Made by a program: the position numbers and the translations under genes. From Styela clava (Eukaryota > Chordata > Ascidiacea > Stolidobranchia > Styelidae): a DNA stretch of 64,000 nucleotides. Below the pieces are notes generated by a model, which worked only from the letters and a program-made list of their open reading frames with translations, was not told the origin of the DNA and searched no databases. Below, piece by piece: positions 49,689-62,018 of this stretch. Numbering within the stretch: the first letter of the stretch is position 1; each line of letters opens with the position of its first letter. Where the stretch lies: NCBI RefSeq assembly GCF_964204865.1, contig NC_135250.1:24977395-25041394 (forward strand). The letters run 5' to 3'.

Positions 49689-52600
49689 TGTTTTATAAAT
49701 ATCTTTACCATATGCTTCAATTTGCTTTTGAATTCAAGCCTGGAACCTAACGTTATCCTCAAACCATATTGGATAACGCGAGATTCAGTTTTATCTAAAA
49801 AAAAGAAATGATATAGAAATGTTAAATATTATAAAATCAAACACGTTACATCTGATTTTAGCAGTAGTAGAGCACCGAGTTTTCTAAAATGATCACCAAA
49901 AGAATGTTCCTATATTATATGAGCAAGTGTTGTAATGCATTTAAATAAACAGCAAAGTTTTGAGTAAAATACGGGAATCCATGGGTCTCAGAAATAAAAA
50001 TTGGTATATTCCTACAACAACCATAACAACAACAATAACATTTGGCAAAACACTCTATTCTTTCACTTTGCGTCAAATAAGTGGAAAATATTTTCAAGGT
50101 TATAGGTTACCGCTACACAAATTTATGACAAAGTGCGCGCTGGTAAAATAAAAATATTGTTCCCAAATATTTGTATCACACCTATGGTGTTGAAGTAATG
50201 AATATTATTACACGAAGGCTTTCTCCGTTGCTCGATGTCAAACTATCAATCGAGAACTTCAATTCTTCAACAACACTTGTTTCCATATTTTTCTTGCCCA
50301 TACCCATCCTGAAAAACGTCAGAACAAAAACTATTAAATTAGTTAATACTAAACAAATAAAACAAGTGTCTCGTAATGAAACAAAACTGTTAAGCGGTAG
50401 CATTAAATAAAGCAGGGTCATTCAACATGTGGGCCAGGGTCCACATGTGGCAAAGTTGTGTGCAACGTGTGTTCAAAAATCCCCAAGAGCGTTGTGCTAC
50501 CCAAACTTTTGATTAGACGACGCGCAAATTCCAACGTAAATCAGATCTTGGCTGGTATTCAAGTGGTAAAAACGACCCGCTATGAATTTCTGCGTGGGAA
50601 ATTAGCACACGATTTTAAAAATATTGGGCAAGCCTGATTTAGAGTTTATTGCTTATTTATATGAAGAGAATTGTTTTTTAAATTATCCAGTTTCTTACTT
50701 ATTTCATGAGTGCCTAAAACCACGTCACCCACTCTGTAATGATTCGCGTAAGCGATATCAATCGTGAAAGATCCTAGTCTTTCCATAATATAGTAGATCC
50801 CCTTTTAGCAGTGGTATACTATGCAAAAATGGATATATTGCCTTAAATATGAAAAATGCAAGTTTACGTATATTTTATGCAAAGTTAATATTTTTAACGA
50901 ACTTTTTGTATTGGGCATAGCAAATTCGTTATAAATTATTACTCTTTCAATGTGGCATGACCAAATTTGCTTAAAGCTTTCCATGTTGATCCATAATTCA
51001 ATGTCAAGAACCCGCTGCCTTTCGTAATCAGATCGAGAAAGGATTGTAGGGCCGCCCGGAAAACTTTTGTCCTTGTTTTACAAATGCCTGAAGAATACAT
51101 GCAACTATTTGTTAAATAGTATTTGCGTGAAGTGTGCGTGTGTGGTGGGATAGATTTTGTTCCTTCCAAACTACAGTAGCTATTCAACTAGCAGTGGCTT
51201 GTGAGAAGTCTTAATTGAAGTTTAATACATATAAATACGCATTATGAAAAAAAACCCATAAGTTTGCATAAATGTGCATTTTGGGACAAATGGCCAAATT
51301 GTTATTGACATGAACTTCACATATCGTCCTTATTTTTAGGATTTAAAATAGGAATTACCTAGCAAAACTACAAAACAACTACGGCTATTACCAGATTTAT
51401 GCATTTATTAAATAATATTACATTTAAGGTATTTCTTTCTTACCTCGTTAATGGTGTCATAATCATTAACAATAACCCAATCTTCTTGTCCAAATTGAAC
51501 AGAGACAACTGATTCGTATTTCTTTTTCAATTTCATCAAAGTTTCTGCTGGATTTTTTGCCACGAACGGAATGTAACCGACAATGGGCAGACCTCGCGGA
51601 CCAGGAGGAAAATATTTGGGTTTTCTCTACAAATAAAACCAAAATATCAAGGCTGCTAGACCAGCTAACATATTTGTGTATTCAAATATTTCAATCCACA
51701 TTTTGTTTTACTCTTTTGAGTAAAATGTTTTTGTTTTATTGTAGATGATTAAAATCTGAAAAAAAAGGGTATTGTTGAATCCGACATATAGATAGAAAAT
51801 ATTTAATTAGTGAAATAGCAAATATTTTCTAACAAACTTCAGCCGTTTTACCCGGTAGGAGTTGTGTACATGGCAAAACTAATAATAATGATTGTGTGAC
51901 CCAGTTTGATGTCTAGAGTTGGGTTTATAGACCGTCGACAAAAAATGTTGCACATCACTGTACCATTTATAGTACTATAATAGCCTACATACAAATACAT
52001 TTTTATAAATTCCTCTAAACATCATTTTAACATCAAGACAAATGCAAACGGTGCTACGAAAATATTTTTCAGATTTTGCAAGATAGGTAGGTTTATTTTG
52101 CTATGACGAACATGGACAGAAATATTAAGGTACGCCTATATCTCAACTTATGATAAAAATTGAATATGTAAACCGACCGGTATACTCTAATCAAGTGAAC
52201 ATTTTATTATGTATTTTGAACCGACATTGAATTATGAAACTTTCAAAAGTGAGTTCTCAATTTATGATATAAGAACAAATAGAGCCTTCCAAAAGTTCTA
52301 AAGTTACGTTAACGTTGCTCAAAAACGACTTCAAATTGTGAAGGCTCATATGTTGCTAAACAGTTCCCATCGATATAAAAAGATGGGAGCGGCTGTTCAG
52401 AGTCCGGAACTATTTTCAACTTCTGCAATATTCCTATTAGGATAATGAATATTTCCATTTTAGCCAGCTGTTGTCCTAAGCAACCTCTCAGGACGAATGA
52501 AAACGGGATCACGTGATTTGATTTGATGAATTTTCCGTCACAGTCGAAAAATCTTCTTGGTAGATTTCCCTCTGGGTTTTCAGAGTGTTCTGGGTCAAAA

Positions 52601-53589
52601 TGAACAGCCCAAAGATTTGGGCAAACATAAATCATAAATATTTATTTAGCATTTAAAGTTTAAACGAACAGTTAACAAATAGGTAGAACTTATTATTGCA
52701 TTTAACGCCAAACTGTTTCTACTATTATCTATTTACAGACGTTATGCTCGGTGTAGAAGCGAGAAACGCATTATAAAAATTTATCACTAAAATTAGTCAA
52801 ATTACCAAAGCCTACCGTGGTATTTTTTGGGATAGAATATCCATATAGAATTGCATCTTCGTTAGTTTTATGGAATACACTCAGTGGTTCCAATGTTCGG
52901 TGCCTCATTAGTTCTTGTATAAAAGCGCAAGTGTAATGCATTTCTCCTTGATGATTCATGCTAGGTACTCCATCATCCCATATTATAAGATTAAAATGAA
53001 ATTGTAATTTTTGGAAACCGACATAATCAACATTCATGGTTTATATTTAACAACCTCATGGAATTAAGGAAACAATACCGTGCATATCCATATTTGCATT
53101 TTTACGTCTGAGGAATTACAAAAAAAAACTTTGAAACAATTAGTGTAAACACAACGTAAGTTTTTTAAGTAATTCAGGCGTTTTAAATATGAAAATTATA
53201 ATGTGCAATAACGAAAACATTTTTGAACTATAAACATTCCTCTACCTGAATTGAGTCTCAATTTCCCTTAACAGTAATTCTCAATATTATTCGTTCAATT
53301 CATGCCTTCGTCTATTCTGGACTCTTTATTCCTACCTCACGACGCAATATGAACTAGACGTACATTAATTAATCAATCGTGAATGGATAGTTAGCTCGTG
53401 GTATACACAAGTCCAATTTCCGCTTTTGTACAGTTTGCGCAAATTATAATATGTGCACGAATTTGTATTGTAATAGTAATAAAGAATTAATGAGTATTAG
53501 AAACACTACACCAAATACAGAATGCCCCCAACGGTGAAAATTTTTTTTGCGAACCAATTCCTCGCCGGGTGACCCTAGGGATTTTACGT

Positions 53590-53790
53590 TGTTCAATACT
53601 AATTTTGGTACTCATGTAGTGTGTGAACCAAGATGGCGGACACCAGAACGTAGTATGTGTATCAGGTTAGGGTTAGGCCATACTTTCAGATGAAAATACT
53701 ACGGGACTCACTTGGCTATTTCCCGTACTCGTAATATAAAAATAATAAAGAAAATTGGAATAAAATTATGGCCTAACCCTAAACTGCATG
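53590..53790. repeat. GGTTAGGG-type interspersed repeat, copy 4
   Basis: Reads CAAGATGGCGGACACCAG, then GTTAGGGTTAGGCCATA on the left and AATTATGGCCTAACCCTA on the right. The two ends are clear inverted repeats. It lies between exons 7 and 8 of the 52-56 kb P450 pseudogene. The long-TIR transposon at 40-43 kb carries related subterminal motifs (near 40470-40560 and 42900-43010). Confidence 0.65.
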
Positions 53791-54357
53791 GTAAAGAAAA
53801 CCAAGAAAAATACCATTACACTTGCATTCATAAGCCATATGTTACGAAAATTTATTCAGCAATTTTCTTTTGGCATTCTTGAAAATGGGCAAGCGCAAGT
53901 AATGCCCAAGATGAAGTACTGGTGGCTGTTAGTGACCCGGCGTCGACCAGATACAGGATGTATTGAATTAACTGTAGTTCCTAAAAATAAAAAACCCAAA
54001 ACCGGTGTTATGATATACTCTTTAGTAATGTCATCTTTGCTTTTTAGAAACGAAATGGAATCATTTTGCTAAATTGATGCTGTTGTTTTTGTTGTTGTTG
54101 TAAAAAAAACGTTTTTTCTATTCAACTACTGGAAAAATTGAAATTTTCAGTGGTTACAAATTGATTTGTCGCTTGACGGCTATTACTTTTATTTATTTTC
54201 TGTTCTCGAAACCTAGAATTGACTCCCCCAAAAATATGATATAATGCTAAGGGTCAACTAACATTAAAAGCTGGATCATCTTCTGGACTCTTTTTTATTT
54301 CAAGAAGAAATGCGTCAATGAATCCCGGATGTCATGTTCATCAAAGTTTAATTCGTG

Positions 54358-54455
54358 TTACCATAGTGGAAGAAATGGGACTTGGGATGGAATCTGTGAT
54401 GCCAACACAGTTATGTCTAACTCTTAAACCGTTAGGCCATTGAGCTGCTTAAAAA
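54358..54455 (-). repeat. tRNA-derived SINE-like sequence
   Basis: On the minus strand the piece reads TGGCCTAACGGTTTAAGAG (like an A box of a Leu/Ser-type tRNA) and, about 40 nt on, AGATTCCATCCC (a degenerate B box). It abuts and replaces the 5' half of P450 exon 6 in the 52-56 kb pseudogene. It is not a functional tRNA: the arms do not pair convincingly by eye. Confidence 0.45.
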
Positions 54456-55379
54456 TAAGAAAACCCGAAAAATTAGATCAATTTCGGTCTCACTAAGATT
54501 CGTATAAAAAAATTCATACCAATAACATTTCATAGTACTTTATCGTATAAACGTCAAGCAAAAATTGAACAATTATTCAACTCGACATAGATTAGAGATT
54601 AATACAAGCCTATATCTAAATGCTCAATTTTTAGTATAATATATTAGGTTAATTGATTAAGTGTGGAAGGATTTTTTTTATAATTTCTATATACATCACG
54701 GGAGGTAAAAATGATAATAAGACGACACAATCATACATGAGAATAGTAAACCGGGTATTTGTTTCAGATGTATGGACTTGATGGTAGGGGATCTATAAAC
54801 GACCTTCGGTGAAATGAACTATTCTATGCCAGTAACGAGTCTATCAATCCTACTGCATTTAATTATTCTCGATGTAATTCGAACTTGCAAACACGTGCAG
54901 AGTGATCAGAAGTGTATTGCAAGACTATTCTTATCACTTAACATTATGATCCCACTGCCAAACAAATATTACCATGCCAAAAAAATGTTAAAACACTCAT
55001 ATGAGAGAATGGAATTTAGTAGATCGCATAAGCCTATTGGCATAATCCATATATGTCGTCTGTCGTCTGTCTGATTATTATGTCGTCTGAATTAATCATC
55101 AACAATTAATATCCAATACCACAAAGATGATAGTAACATAAATAAGAGATTTCTTAACTTTGTATCCGATATAAAAATTAAAACACGTTATATTTTCACG
55201 CATTTGCGAATTTGTGCAAGGATAGCCGCACACGAACAATTTTTTTAATAAACATAAAAGTATTAGGACAGTAGTAAACACAATGAGAAGGAATTATTTG
55301 ATTTTACTGGAAATTGGCGGAAATATACCAGATTAGACTAAAATTAAATAATAGCGCATAATTGCCAACAGGTATATTC

Positions 55380-55620
55380 ATGTCAAAGATAAATAAAGCA
55401 CAACCGGTGTATAGCAAAACGATATCATTTGCCGACGTTTCGAATTTCTATTCAGAAAAACTTCATCAGGGCATGATATGAAGAGTACACTATCATATAT
55501 ATATAGAGTAGAAAAATAAAATTAAAAAAAAAAGATAGTAAAAATTAAACGGCGTGAAAAACTGAAAAAAGGGACAATATGATAATAGATCCGGGTGAAT
55601 AAGCGCAAGTTCAAACAATT
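55380..55620. mobile_element. Possible Penelope-like element terminal fragment
   Basis: Contains GCCGACGTTTCGA, then CTTCATCAGGGC. This pairing recurs in terminal repeats of Penelope-like retroelements. On the minus strand it reads CTGATGA, then about 19 nt, then CGAAAC, similar to a hammerhead ribozyme core. The closing stem III is not convincing. Confidence 0.35.
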
Positions 55621-55822
55621 ACGCGACTATCTAAACAATGATTTATATATATGCGGGAACAATGTAGTATCTTTATCGTTCATTGAATTTTTCGCTATGT
55701 TGATATAATAAGATTCGAGAAATAGTCTTTTTCTGTAGTGAATTTCATGTTCCAATATCCTGCTGTTATCCCAATCAATGCTGTGATCAGAAGAAAGGGC
55801 ATGTTTCGAAAGGCATGTTTTC

Positions 55823-55937
55823 CAATTTTTCAGATTTCTTTTGTTTTACATCACGCTGATGTTCTTTTCGAACGAAGTCTAAAAACTAGAAGAAAAGAAC
55901 ATCAGCGTGATGTAAAGCAAAAGAAATTTGAAAAATC
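55823..55937. repeat. Perfect-like hairpin with 46-bp arms
   Basis: The left arm (about 55823-55868) contains TTTACATCACGCTGATGTTC and the right arm (about 55891-55937) contains GAACATCAGCGTGATGTAAA. Only a few mismatches occur over about 46 bp, with a loop of about 22 bp. There is no recognised gene. Confidence 0.75.
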
Positions 55938-56019
55938 GACAAATTCTATGGAAACCAGGTGATGTTTTGAAATATATTGAAATAATAGCCGTTCATCGAC
56001 AACAACAAATTCAAATCAC

Positions 56020-59000
56020 TAAAAGTTTTAAAGCATATTGTTGACAACAACAACTTCTGGTGACTCCGGGAATGTTACGACGTATTTGAATCAGCATTAT
56101 AATACAACAGGGTTGTCTCACCTCAATAATAGCGTCGTGATAGTTTAAAATGACCCAATATTCACGTGCAATTTGCACAGACATTACCGATCCATATTTT
56201 CATTTGAATTGCATCAGGGATTTAGCAGCGTTGGTTTTCAAGAATGGAATATATCCTACTAAAGGCAGACCGCGAGGACCTGGTGGGAAGTTTTTAGGTT
56301 TCGTCCACAAATAATAGCATAATGAAAATGTGAAAATTACAACGATATAAATTACTTATTCCAGATTTTGAACCCACAACATCGTTAGGTCCTCTGCCTT
56401 TAGGAAAAATTTTAGTATCTAATACCTATCATCACGTGTAAAGTAAATAAGCAATGATTTATTAATTATGAAATGAACAAAAATGAGACAATCAGAAATG
56501 TATATATGTTAATATAAAATAGAGTAATTTGCAAATTTCTAAATCATATAATTGATTTTTGACGATTTGTAGGCTACTAATCAACTGAAAGAACGCTAGG
56601 CGCTTGACATCTGGGCATTTAAACTAGCAGCAATGTATAGTCTGCGATCGTTCCCCCCCGAGAAATAAAACTATACGATTAGCTTGTTAGTGGAGCTAAT
56701 GAACCTATTTATCACAGGAGATAAGAAAATAAAATAAAATGGAACCTCTACTTCATTCATTCACATAATGCACCACAATTTTCACATTAAACATTATCTT
56801 ATTGTCTTATAATTCTCTCAAATCTCTGAACAGGTTATTTCTTTTTTGCATCACTACGACAGTAATAAATATTTCTTTGATTAGATCTGGTACATCCAAA
56901 GCCAAAACTATATTTTATTAATACTCATTAAAAGTCCAACATTGATTTACTTAATGTATTCTACTGTATATGTACAAGTGTCAACCCATTTTTAATTTTT
57001 AAACGAGTGACGACCATCTCAATGTAAATTTTGTTCTAAACTGATCAAAATATCAGTGGGCGGTGCACATATCATCATACGGCTGATTTTTTGAAGAAAC
57101 TGAAATGAAATTTTTGATTCAACAGACTGCTCTAATTATTACTCAAACTGATGCAGAGACGGAGTTTGAATTTGTGTTAAGTGATTCCGTTATAATTTAT
57201 GTAGTAGTATACACTTTTACAAACAGAGGGGAAAATGGATTAAATTCCGTATTTCATGTTGATGAGATGCGCGGAAAATCATTATTGTGCCGGGACACTC
57301 ATTATTAACCCTAATAGTAATTAATATAAAGTAAAAGAAATAATTGTAATAAACTTGAAAAATAAAATATGTCGAGGCGTATTTTAACGTTTGCAGGCCA
57401 CTCGTCGAGACCTTCACTACATGTCATGAAAAATGCGTAAATCAAAGTTTAAAAATTATCAATCTTATGAATGGCATTTCCAGGGACTGGAATCGATTAA
57501 CACTGCAAACATTTTACATGTCAGTTTGTTGTCTCCTATCCAAGGTCGATGCCACATGACGCATTACGCAATTTAACATATTACACTAACAATAAATGTG
57601 TGTTAAAAGTTTCGTTAAAATATTTTTCTATTTTAAGTTGGGTAAACTCTCCAGTAGTAGAATGTAATATAATGTATAAATAAAGTACTTTTTAATGTTT
57701 TGCTTGATGTTTATAAACCAAAAGACTAAAGAATGGTATTGGCATGAATCTGTTTAATGCGACGCCTATTCAGATCCAAATTGATCCAATTTTTCGAATT
57801 TTCCTATTTTAATGCGGCGCTTTGACCTAGCGGTTAAATCGGTTGAAGCATCGCAAATCAAGTTACGTGCCCTAAATTGGGTTGGCAATGCCGGACCGGA
57901 AAGTTTATGATCCTTCCAAATAATAGTAGCTTCCGACATATCGTTCGGTTTAGTTTGATCCCAACTAACTCGGGCTGGGTTTTGACCTGTGATTCCTCAA
58001 CGGAAGTATCAAGTCTTTCTTTAAGTTCAAGTACAAACATGTTTTATTTATTATAATTTTGAAAAATGTTTCCAATTATGAAGAAAAAAATCATAAAAAT
58101 ATTATGCCAGTAATTAATGTTTTTCAAAAAGGGTATCAAAGTAAGGAGCCCCGTAAGTTCATATGTTAAATCCACCAACGTCAAAAGGAGGTTTGTCAGG
58201 GTCATTTACAACTGTTAGTTTATGTCCATATGTTCCCCCAGGCAGTGTCGAGGTCCAACGGGATCACGTGATTTGATTTTATGAATTTTCCATCACGGTC
58301 GAGAAATCTCTTAGGTCGAAATTCTCTCGGATTTAAAAAAATATTTGGATCGAAATGAGCAGACCTAAAGTAAATAAAATGCACCTACTGCATAACACTG
58401 AATACAAACAACCATGACTATTCATATATATGCTCGTATTTCTTCCCGTATGAGCGGAAAGCAACTAACGACTAGAATGAGATTTAAACTTGTTACATGA
58501 AATTAATAATTTCCTGGTTAATATCGACATGGGTTTAAAATATTGAATTACATTTCAACATAAATCTTTTGATTTACTATTCTCAATTTAGCAACTGACA
58601 TATATATAGTCATACAGAAGGGATAAATCTGCATATATATAACTGCTAGCGCGTCAATTGTTTTTAAACGACGTTTATTCCCACATTCGTCTTGTACAAT
58701 CGGCCACTGCCATAGCAGGACCTACTATAGTTTGTAAAGATGGACTCTTTCCGGTTTTACATTGCTTACCCAATTTATTACATGTTTCACTTTAACTTCA
58801 AGAGTTTGTATCGATGTTTTGAGCAAACTTCGCAAAAATTCTGTAACACTTACCGTGGTATTGTATTCATTCAGTGTCGCTTCCTCGTTTGTTTGATGAA
58901 AATCAATTTAGCGGGAGTAGAGTGCTATGTCTAATTAGTTCTTGTATTAAGGAACAAGTGTAAGGCCTTTCATCTCGATGTTTTATTGACGGTATTCCAT

Positions 59001-60372
59001 ATTCACCTGTTAAATAAAAGGTGAATTTTCCTTATTTATATGTATATGGAGAGAGAATGATTTATAAGACTCTTTCTCTGAATACATGGTCACGCTTAGG
59101 TAGACATCTACAATATTATTTGATGGTATAAATAGCTACTATATTTCGGCAATACCGGAATATGTGCGCGAGGCATTGCATACCCAGGTAATTAAACCCT
59201 TGGTGAAGAGATGGGAAACCGGCGTTCTAAACACTATATAATAAATTAATACGGGCCACCCATAGTGCAACTGGCAGATGGCTCTCATTCAAACAAGAGC
59301 GCGTCTCGTGTCTTGGCAACATTCTGCACTGATCAATAGAATACTCTGTCATATCAAATTTGAACCCTCGTCGCTTTGTTGAGCGGTTGAAAGTCAGAGA
59401 TATTGTAAGCTATAGATTAAGAAAATCCATGTTCGACTTTTAATTAAAGATTATTCAGAAAAGATTTTTTTGGCTTTGGATGTTTCCGATCTAATCAGAG
59501 AAAAGTTTATTGCTGCCGTAGTAATGCAAAAAAATACCCTGTTCAGAGATTTGAGAGAATTATAAAACATTGATGATGTTTTTTATGTTTTGGGTGAAAA
59601 TTGTGGTGAATTATATGGATGAATAGTAGAGGTTCTACTTCATTTTTCTACTTATCTCCTGGGAAATATAGGTTCATTAGCTCCACTAACAAGCTAATCG
59701 TATAGTTTCATTTCTCGGGGAGGATTATCGCAGACTATATACATTGCTGCTAGTTCAAATGCCCAGATGTCCAGCGCCCAACGTTCTTTCAGTTGATAAG
59801 TAGCCTACAAATCGTTAAAAACCAATCATTTGATTTAGAAATCTGCAAATCACTCTATTATGTATTAATATATATACATTTCTTAGCTCCTTACTTTTGT
59901 TAATTACATAAATAACAAAATCATTGCTTATTTTCTTTACAGGTGATAGATATTCGATTCTAAAATTGTTCCTAAAAGGCAGAGGACCTTACGATGTTGT
60001 GGGTTCAAAATCTGAATATGTAATTTATATCATTGGAATTTTAGCATTTTTATCATGCTATTACTCGTGGAAGAAACCTAAAAACTTTCCTCCAGGTCCT
60101 CGCGGTCTGCCTTTAGTAGGATATATTCCATTCTTGAAAACCAACGCTGCGGAATCCTTGCTGCAATTGAAAAAAAATATGGATCGGTAATGTCTGTGCA
60201 AATTGGACGTGAATATTGGGTCATTTTAAACGATTACGACGCCATTATTGAGGTGAGACAACCCTGTTGTATTATAGTGCTGCTCAATAAAATTGTATTC
60301 AAATACGTCATAACATTCACAGAGTCACCAGAAGTTGTTGTTGTTATCAACAATATACTTCAAAACTTTTTT
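56020..60372. repeat. Inverted repeat, arms about 0.92 kb, holding two P450 5' ends
   Basis: The left arm (about 56020-56941) is the reverse complement of the right arm (about 59432-60372). The match covers P450 exon 1, the start of intron 1 and about 560 bp upstream of the ATG. The 2.5-kb spacer holds an unrelated orientation of exons 8-9 of another P450 relic. The two 5' ends face each other head to head. Confidence 0.8.
58185..59006 (-). pseudogene. CYP2-like P450 relic, exons 8 and 9 only
   Basis: Exon 8 (58854-59006) keeps good splice sites and the motif ELIRH (ExxR), but is 8 nt shorter than in the intact gene and is frameshifted. Exon 9 (about 58185-58364) keeps REFRPKRFLDRDGKF, but it has lost codons at its start, the phenylalanine part of the heme loop and much of the C-terminal helix. 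GPRHCLG is still readable in another frame. No upstream exons belong to it. It lies in the spacer between the two inverted P450 5' ends. Confidence 0.85.
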
Positions 60373-62018
60373 GGTTTCTATAGAATTGTTTTCCACTATC
60401 ATTGAAATCATATAATCACTATTGTCTATTTGTCTGCAAAGGCACTGGTGAAACAAGGAGAAAAGTTTTCTGGACGACCTGGAAATTTTGTATTCGAACT
60501 GATTAAAAACAATCATGGAAGTATTACGATAGACTACGGACTTAATTGGAAAGCTTCACATAAGTTTGGCTTGAGGACATTACGAGGGTAAGAACACTAT
60601 GCCAGTGGTTCTCAGCGTTTTTGTTAAATTTTTCCCTTTGCCTAATTAGCAACTCTCCATTCCTCTCTCACAATGCAATAAAACTTCTTTATTTGTTCAA
60701 TATTTAATGGATCCTTTGCTAGTGTTTTGCACAAGTCGCAATGCCATTATTTTACAGTTTAAATATGTTCATGTTCATGAATATTACAGTTACAACAAAA
60801 AACTTAGGAATATGAGTAGTGCTATAGCGAATACAATGCAAAAACAGAAAAAGGAACAAAATCTTCCCCGTTTGGGAAATGTTACATTATGCGAACGTGT
60901 TTAACTTCAGAGTAAATATATTATTGGCAAACAGGACAAACTTTCGCAATAGAGGAAACTCATATGTTTGCAATTGCTATTTGATCGGCTTTTGAATAGC
61001 GAGGGCATATGGATTTTTATACAAACATCGAGTGAAGAAAATATACATGACATAAAATTGAAGTCAATTAAAATTAGAAAAGAAGACAGTTGAAGAATTG
61101 AAATTTTTTGCTGTACGTATACGTAGAGAGGCGATGCACCAACCACCGAACAGATTTTACAATTAAAACCAAGGTGCATTGTACACCACGCTTTCATTGC
61201 TTCCAAAAAATAATTCTAACCATTGTTATTAGATTTGGCGCAGGCAAGGAAGGAATGGAAGAAAATGTTGTTGAAGAAACTTATTTCTTGATTAAAAATT
61301 TAACAATGGCAAAGGATTATAGTATACAAGTAATATTATTCTTTTTCAGGCCAATCTGGTATATTTCCGTCTATTCTCAATAAACTCATACAATTCTTTC
61401 TCATTGTGTTAATTTCTGTACTACTAATACGTTTTTGTTAATTAAAAAGTTTGCACGTGTGGGTGTATCATTGCTTAAATTCACAGATGTGTAAAAATAT
61501 AACGTGTTTTAATTCTCAGACAGAATACAATATATATGAATTCTATGATTCATGTAACTATCACCTTTGTGGTATTGAATATTTTTTTAAGCGATTTATT
61601 AGAGCTTTATATCAAACTTTAGGTTTTTACGATATACGATCTGCTTTCATATGAGTGTTTAACATCTTTTTTTGCATGAAAATTGTTTGGTTGTGGGCAT
61701 ATATATTCAAATGAAAGATTTTTATAAATTGATTTTTACATGAAATATTCCGGCATTCCATAATTGCCAAATTCTTCATACAGTCTTCATTACAAGATTC
61801 TTTAGGCTTTAACAAAATCAGAAGATAGATATGTCCAATGTAGGCTTGAACTGATTTTATTACAATCCTACTTGTATAATCCTATAATTAAACTGAATCT
61901 ATTTTTAGATGAAACTTACTTTTACAACGTTAAATATTATATCTCGATAAGTGCTGGGCTCGAGATTTGAATACGACAATAAAAAATTGCTTCATATGAT
62001 CGAAATTATTCAGAAATT
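59994..62018 (+). pseudogene. CYP2-like P450 pseudogene, plus strand, exons 1-4
   Basis: Exon 1 59994-60252 (259 nt, two 1-nt deletions compared with the inverted copy: one before the membrane anchor, one in an A-run before the codons for YGSVMSVQ); exon 2 60442-60587 (146 nt, open: ALVKQGEKFSGRP and LRG at the end); exon 3 61233-61329 (97 nt, open); exon 4 61909-62018 (110 nt, one in-frame TAA). Lengths of exons 2-4 equal those of the intact gene and the splice sites are good. Exons 5-9 are missing; the receptor R3 region follows. This is the only multi-exon P450 relic on the plus strand. Confidence 0.88.

Larger units (their letters stand above)
40103..51701 (-). pseudogene. CYP2-like P450 pseudogene (full-length relic), last exon split by a transposon
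   Basis: Collinear exon relics in transcript order: exon 1 51444-51701 (normal length, in-frame TAG just before the proline hinge); exon 2 50943-51087 (1 nt short, frameshift); exon 3 50212-50308; exon 4 49689-49794 (frameshift); exon 6 45077-45198 (intact reading frame); exon 7 44523-44666 (1 nt short); exon 8 43568-43728 (frameshift after ELMRHR, then an in-frame TGA); exon 9 43173-43339 continued at 40103-40318. The heme loop is still recognisable (FSIGLRHCWG). A 2.85-kb transposon sits right after it. Exon 5 was not found in the 4.5 kb between exons 4 and 6. Several independent disabling changes make this a clear pseudogene. Confidence 0.9.
52309..56382 (-). pseudogene. CYP2-like P450 pseudogene, exons 1 and 6-9
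   Basis: Relics in transcript order: exon 1 56122-56382 (261 nt, same length as the intact gene; starts at ATG, then TAA where other copies have a Tyr codon, plus a TGA); exon 6 54263-54357 (5' part replaced by a SINE-like sequence, 1-nt frameshift); exon 7 53836-53980 (145 nt, in-frame TAA, donor GT changed to GC); exon 8 52816 to about 52976 (acceptor AG missing); exon 9 52309-52626 (318 nt open, acceptor AG missing). In the heme loop the conserved glycine is replaced: FSFVLRGCLG. Exons 2-5 are not found. Exon 1 and its upstream region form an inverted repeat with the plus-strand copy at 59.4-60.4 kb. Confidence 0.88.

Noticed and set aside
50405..50640. hAT-like element (CAGGGTCATTC at left, GGGCAAGCCTG at right)
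   Set aside because: The ends match poorly as inverted repeats and no target duplication was found.
57858..58040. 60-codon minus-strand open frame
   Set aside because: It overlaps a tRNA-like repeat fragment and has no recognisable motif.
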